Positions 5,637-6,111 of a DNA stretch of 6,111 bases are shown one piece after another. Position numbers and translations under genes: made by a program. The notes beneath the pieces are model-generated. The model did no database searches. It saw nothing but the letters and a program-made list of their open reading frames with translations, and was not told where the DNA came from. The stretch comes from Candidatus Eiseniibacteriota bacterium (GTDB taxonomy: Bacteria > Eisenbacteria > RBG-16-71-46). Location: contig JAHFBX010000191.1 in the NCBI GenBank assembly GCA_023249815.1, forward strand, positions 1 through 6,111, given 5' to 3'. Position 1 is the first letter of the stretch. Each line of letters begins with the position of its first letter.

Positions 5637-6111
5637 GAGCAGGACGCTGGACGCGAGTGGACGCGAACGTCGTAAGCAGCAGCGCCGCGAACGTCGCGGC
5701 AGGGCGGATCGCGAGCCAGCCTCCCGGCAGCCGGAGCAGCACGAGCAGCGACAGCGCGCCGAGGGCGACCGCGAGCAGCCGGCGGTCCTGGTCCCAAACA
5801 CGCCCGATCCACGCGTACGCCGGGAGCATGAAGAACAGGAAGTGGTGCTGCCACGTGAGCGGCGAGAGCAGCAGCATGAATACCATTCCGACCGCGGCGC
5901 CTTCCGTGGCGCGGTCCTCGCGCGGCGTGTGGCGGAGCAGGACGAACGCGCATCCCGAGAGTGACACGACCGCGGCCAGGTAGAGCGGCAACCTCCACTC
6001 CAGGAGCCACGGCGCGCGCTCACCATGGACGGTGAGCCATCCCCACCAGGAGTAGGTCGTCTGCCACGGGATGCCCGAGCGGAGCGCCGCAGCGAAGTGC
6101 GACCACTGCAC
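5620..6111 (-). CDS. GT87-like (DUF2029) membrane glycosyltransferase, C-terminal part (5' end outside window)
   Basis: A total of 163 residues are visible and the frame stays open to the window edge. The codon at the edge is GTG but probably internal, since the family is usually around 400 residues. The visible part has an external-loop-like start rich in Trp (WQTTYSWWGW), a helix (about 40-58), then a helix with LLLSPLTWQHHFLFFMLPAYAW (about 80-101), and two or three more helices to the end. The LSPLTWQHH stretch resembles the conserved late motif of GT87 / DUF2029 proteins, which transfer mannose or related sugars from polyprenyl-phosphate donors on the outer face of the inner membrane. 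The catalytic Asp of the first loop lies outside the window. It shares its likely glycan-assembly theme with the minus-strand pair at 1067-4076 but is separated from it by plus-strand genes, so it belongs to a different transcript. Stop is TGA at 5622-5620. Confidence 0.72.
   Translation of the reverse strand: MQWSHFAAALRSGIPWQTTYSWWGWLTVHGERAPWLLEWRLPLYLAAVVSLSGCAFVLLRHTPREDRATEGAAVGMVFMLLLSPLTWQHHFLFFMLPAYAWIGRVWDQDRRLLAVALGALSLLVLLRLPGGWLAIRPAATFAALLLTTFASTRVQRPALNSGS

Overview
The window is GC-rich bacterial DNA with tightly packed genes on both strands. The left-edge protein ends in a FlgD-like / type IX secretion-style C-terminal domain, and there is a CcoS-like respiratory assembly protein and a small outer-membrane barrel. 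Together these suggest a Gram-negative member of the FCB group. A high-GC lineage such as Candidatus Eisenbacteria would fit, but that placement is an inference from protein style and base composition, not a proven assignment.

Layout, left to right. (1) Bases 2-604 (+) are the C-terminal 200 residues of a large exported protein that starts outside the window. (2) A 280-base gap precedes a small ccoS-like gene (885-1115, +) whose 3' end runs 49 bases into the oppositely oriented next gene. (3) A two-gene minus-strand operon covers 4076 down to 1067: a GT-C type membrane glycosyltransferase (2589-4076), then, after 37 bases, a Wzy/WaaL-type O-antigen polymerase or ligase (1067-2551). (4) A 250-base divergent intergenic region holds two GC-rich inverted repeats and a plausible sigma70-type promoter for a tRNA-Lys(UUU) gene (4327-4402, +, CCA encoded). 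(5) The tRNA is followed by hairpins and then a short zinc-finger anti-sigma-like gene (4651-4914, +). (6) A likely promoter and a gene for a 191-residue exported, probably beta-barrel, protein follow (5061-5636, +). (7) The right edge holds the C-terminal 163 residues of a GT87-like membrane glycosyltransferase on the minus strand (5620-6111), overlapping the barrel gene tail to tail by 17 bases.

How the genes fit together: three polytopic membrane proteins (GT-C transferase, O-antigen polymerase/ligase, GT87-like transferase) point to assembly of a surface glycan from lipid-linked sugars. The exported protein with the sorting-type tail and the small barrel belong to the same cell-envelope theme. 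The CcoS-like and zinc-finger genes look like orphans: neither has its usual partners (cbb3 oxidase genes; a sigma factor gene) in the window. I saw no CRISPR array, transposase, phage gene, toxin-antitoxin pair or clearly new defence system. The most interesting signals are regulatory and architectural: two convergent overlaps, an inverted repeat lying on the tRNA promoter, and mutually exclusive hairpins between the tRNA and the zinc-finger gene.
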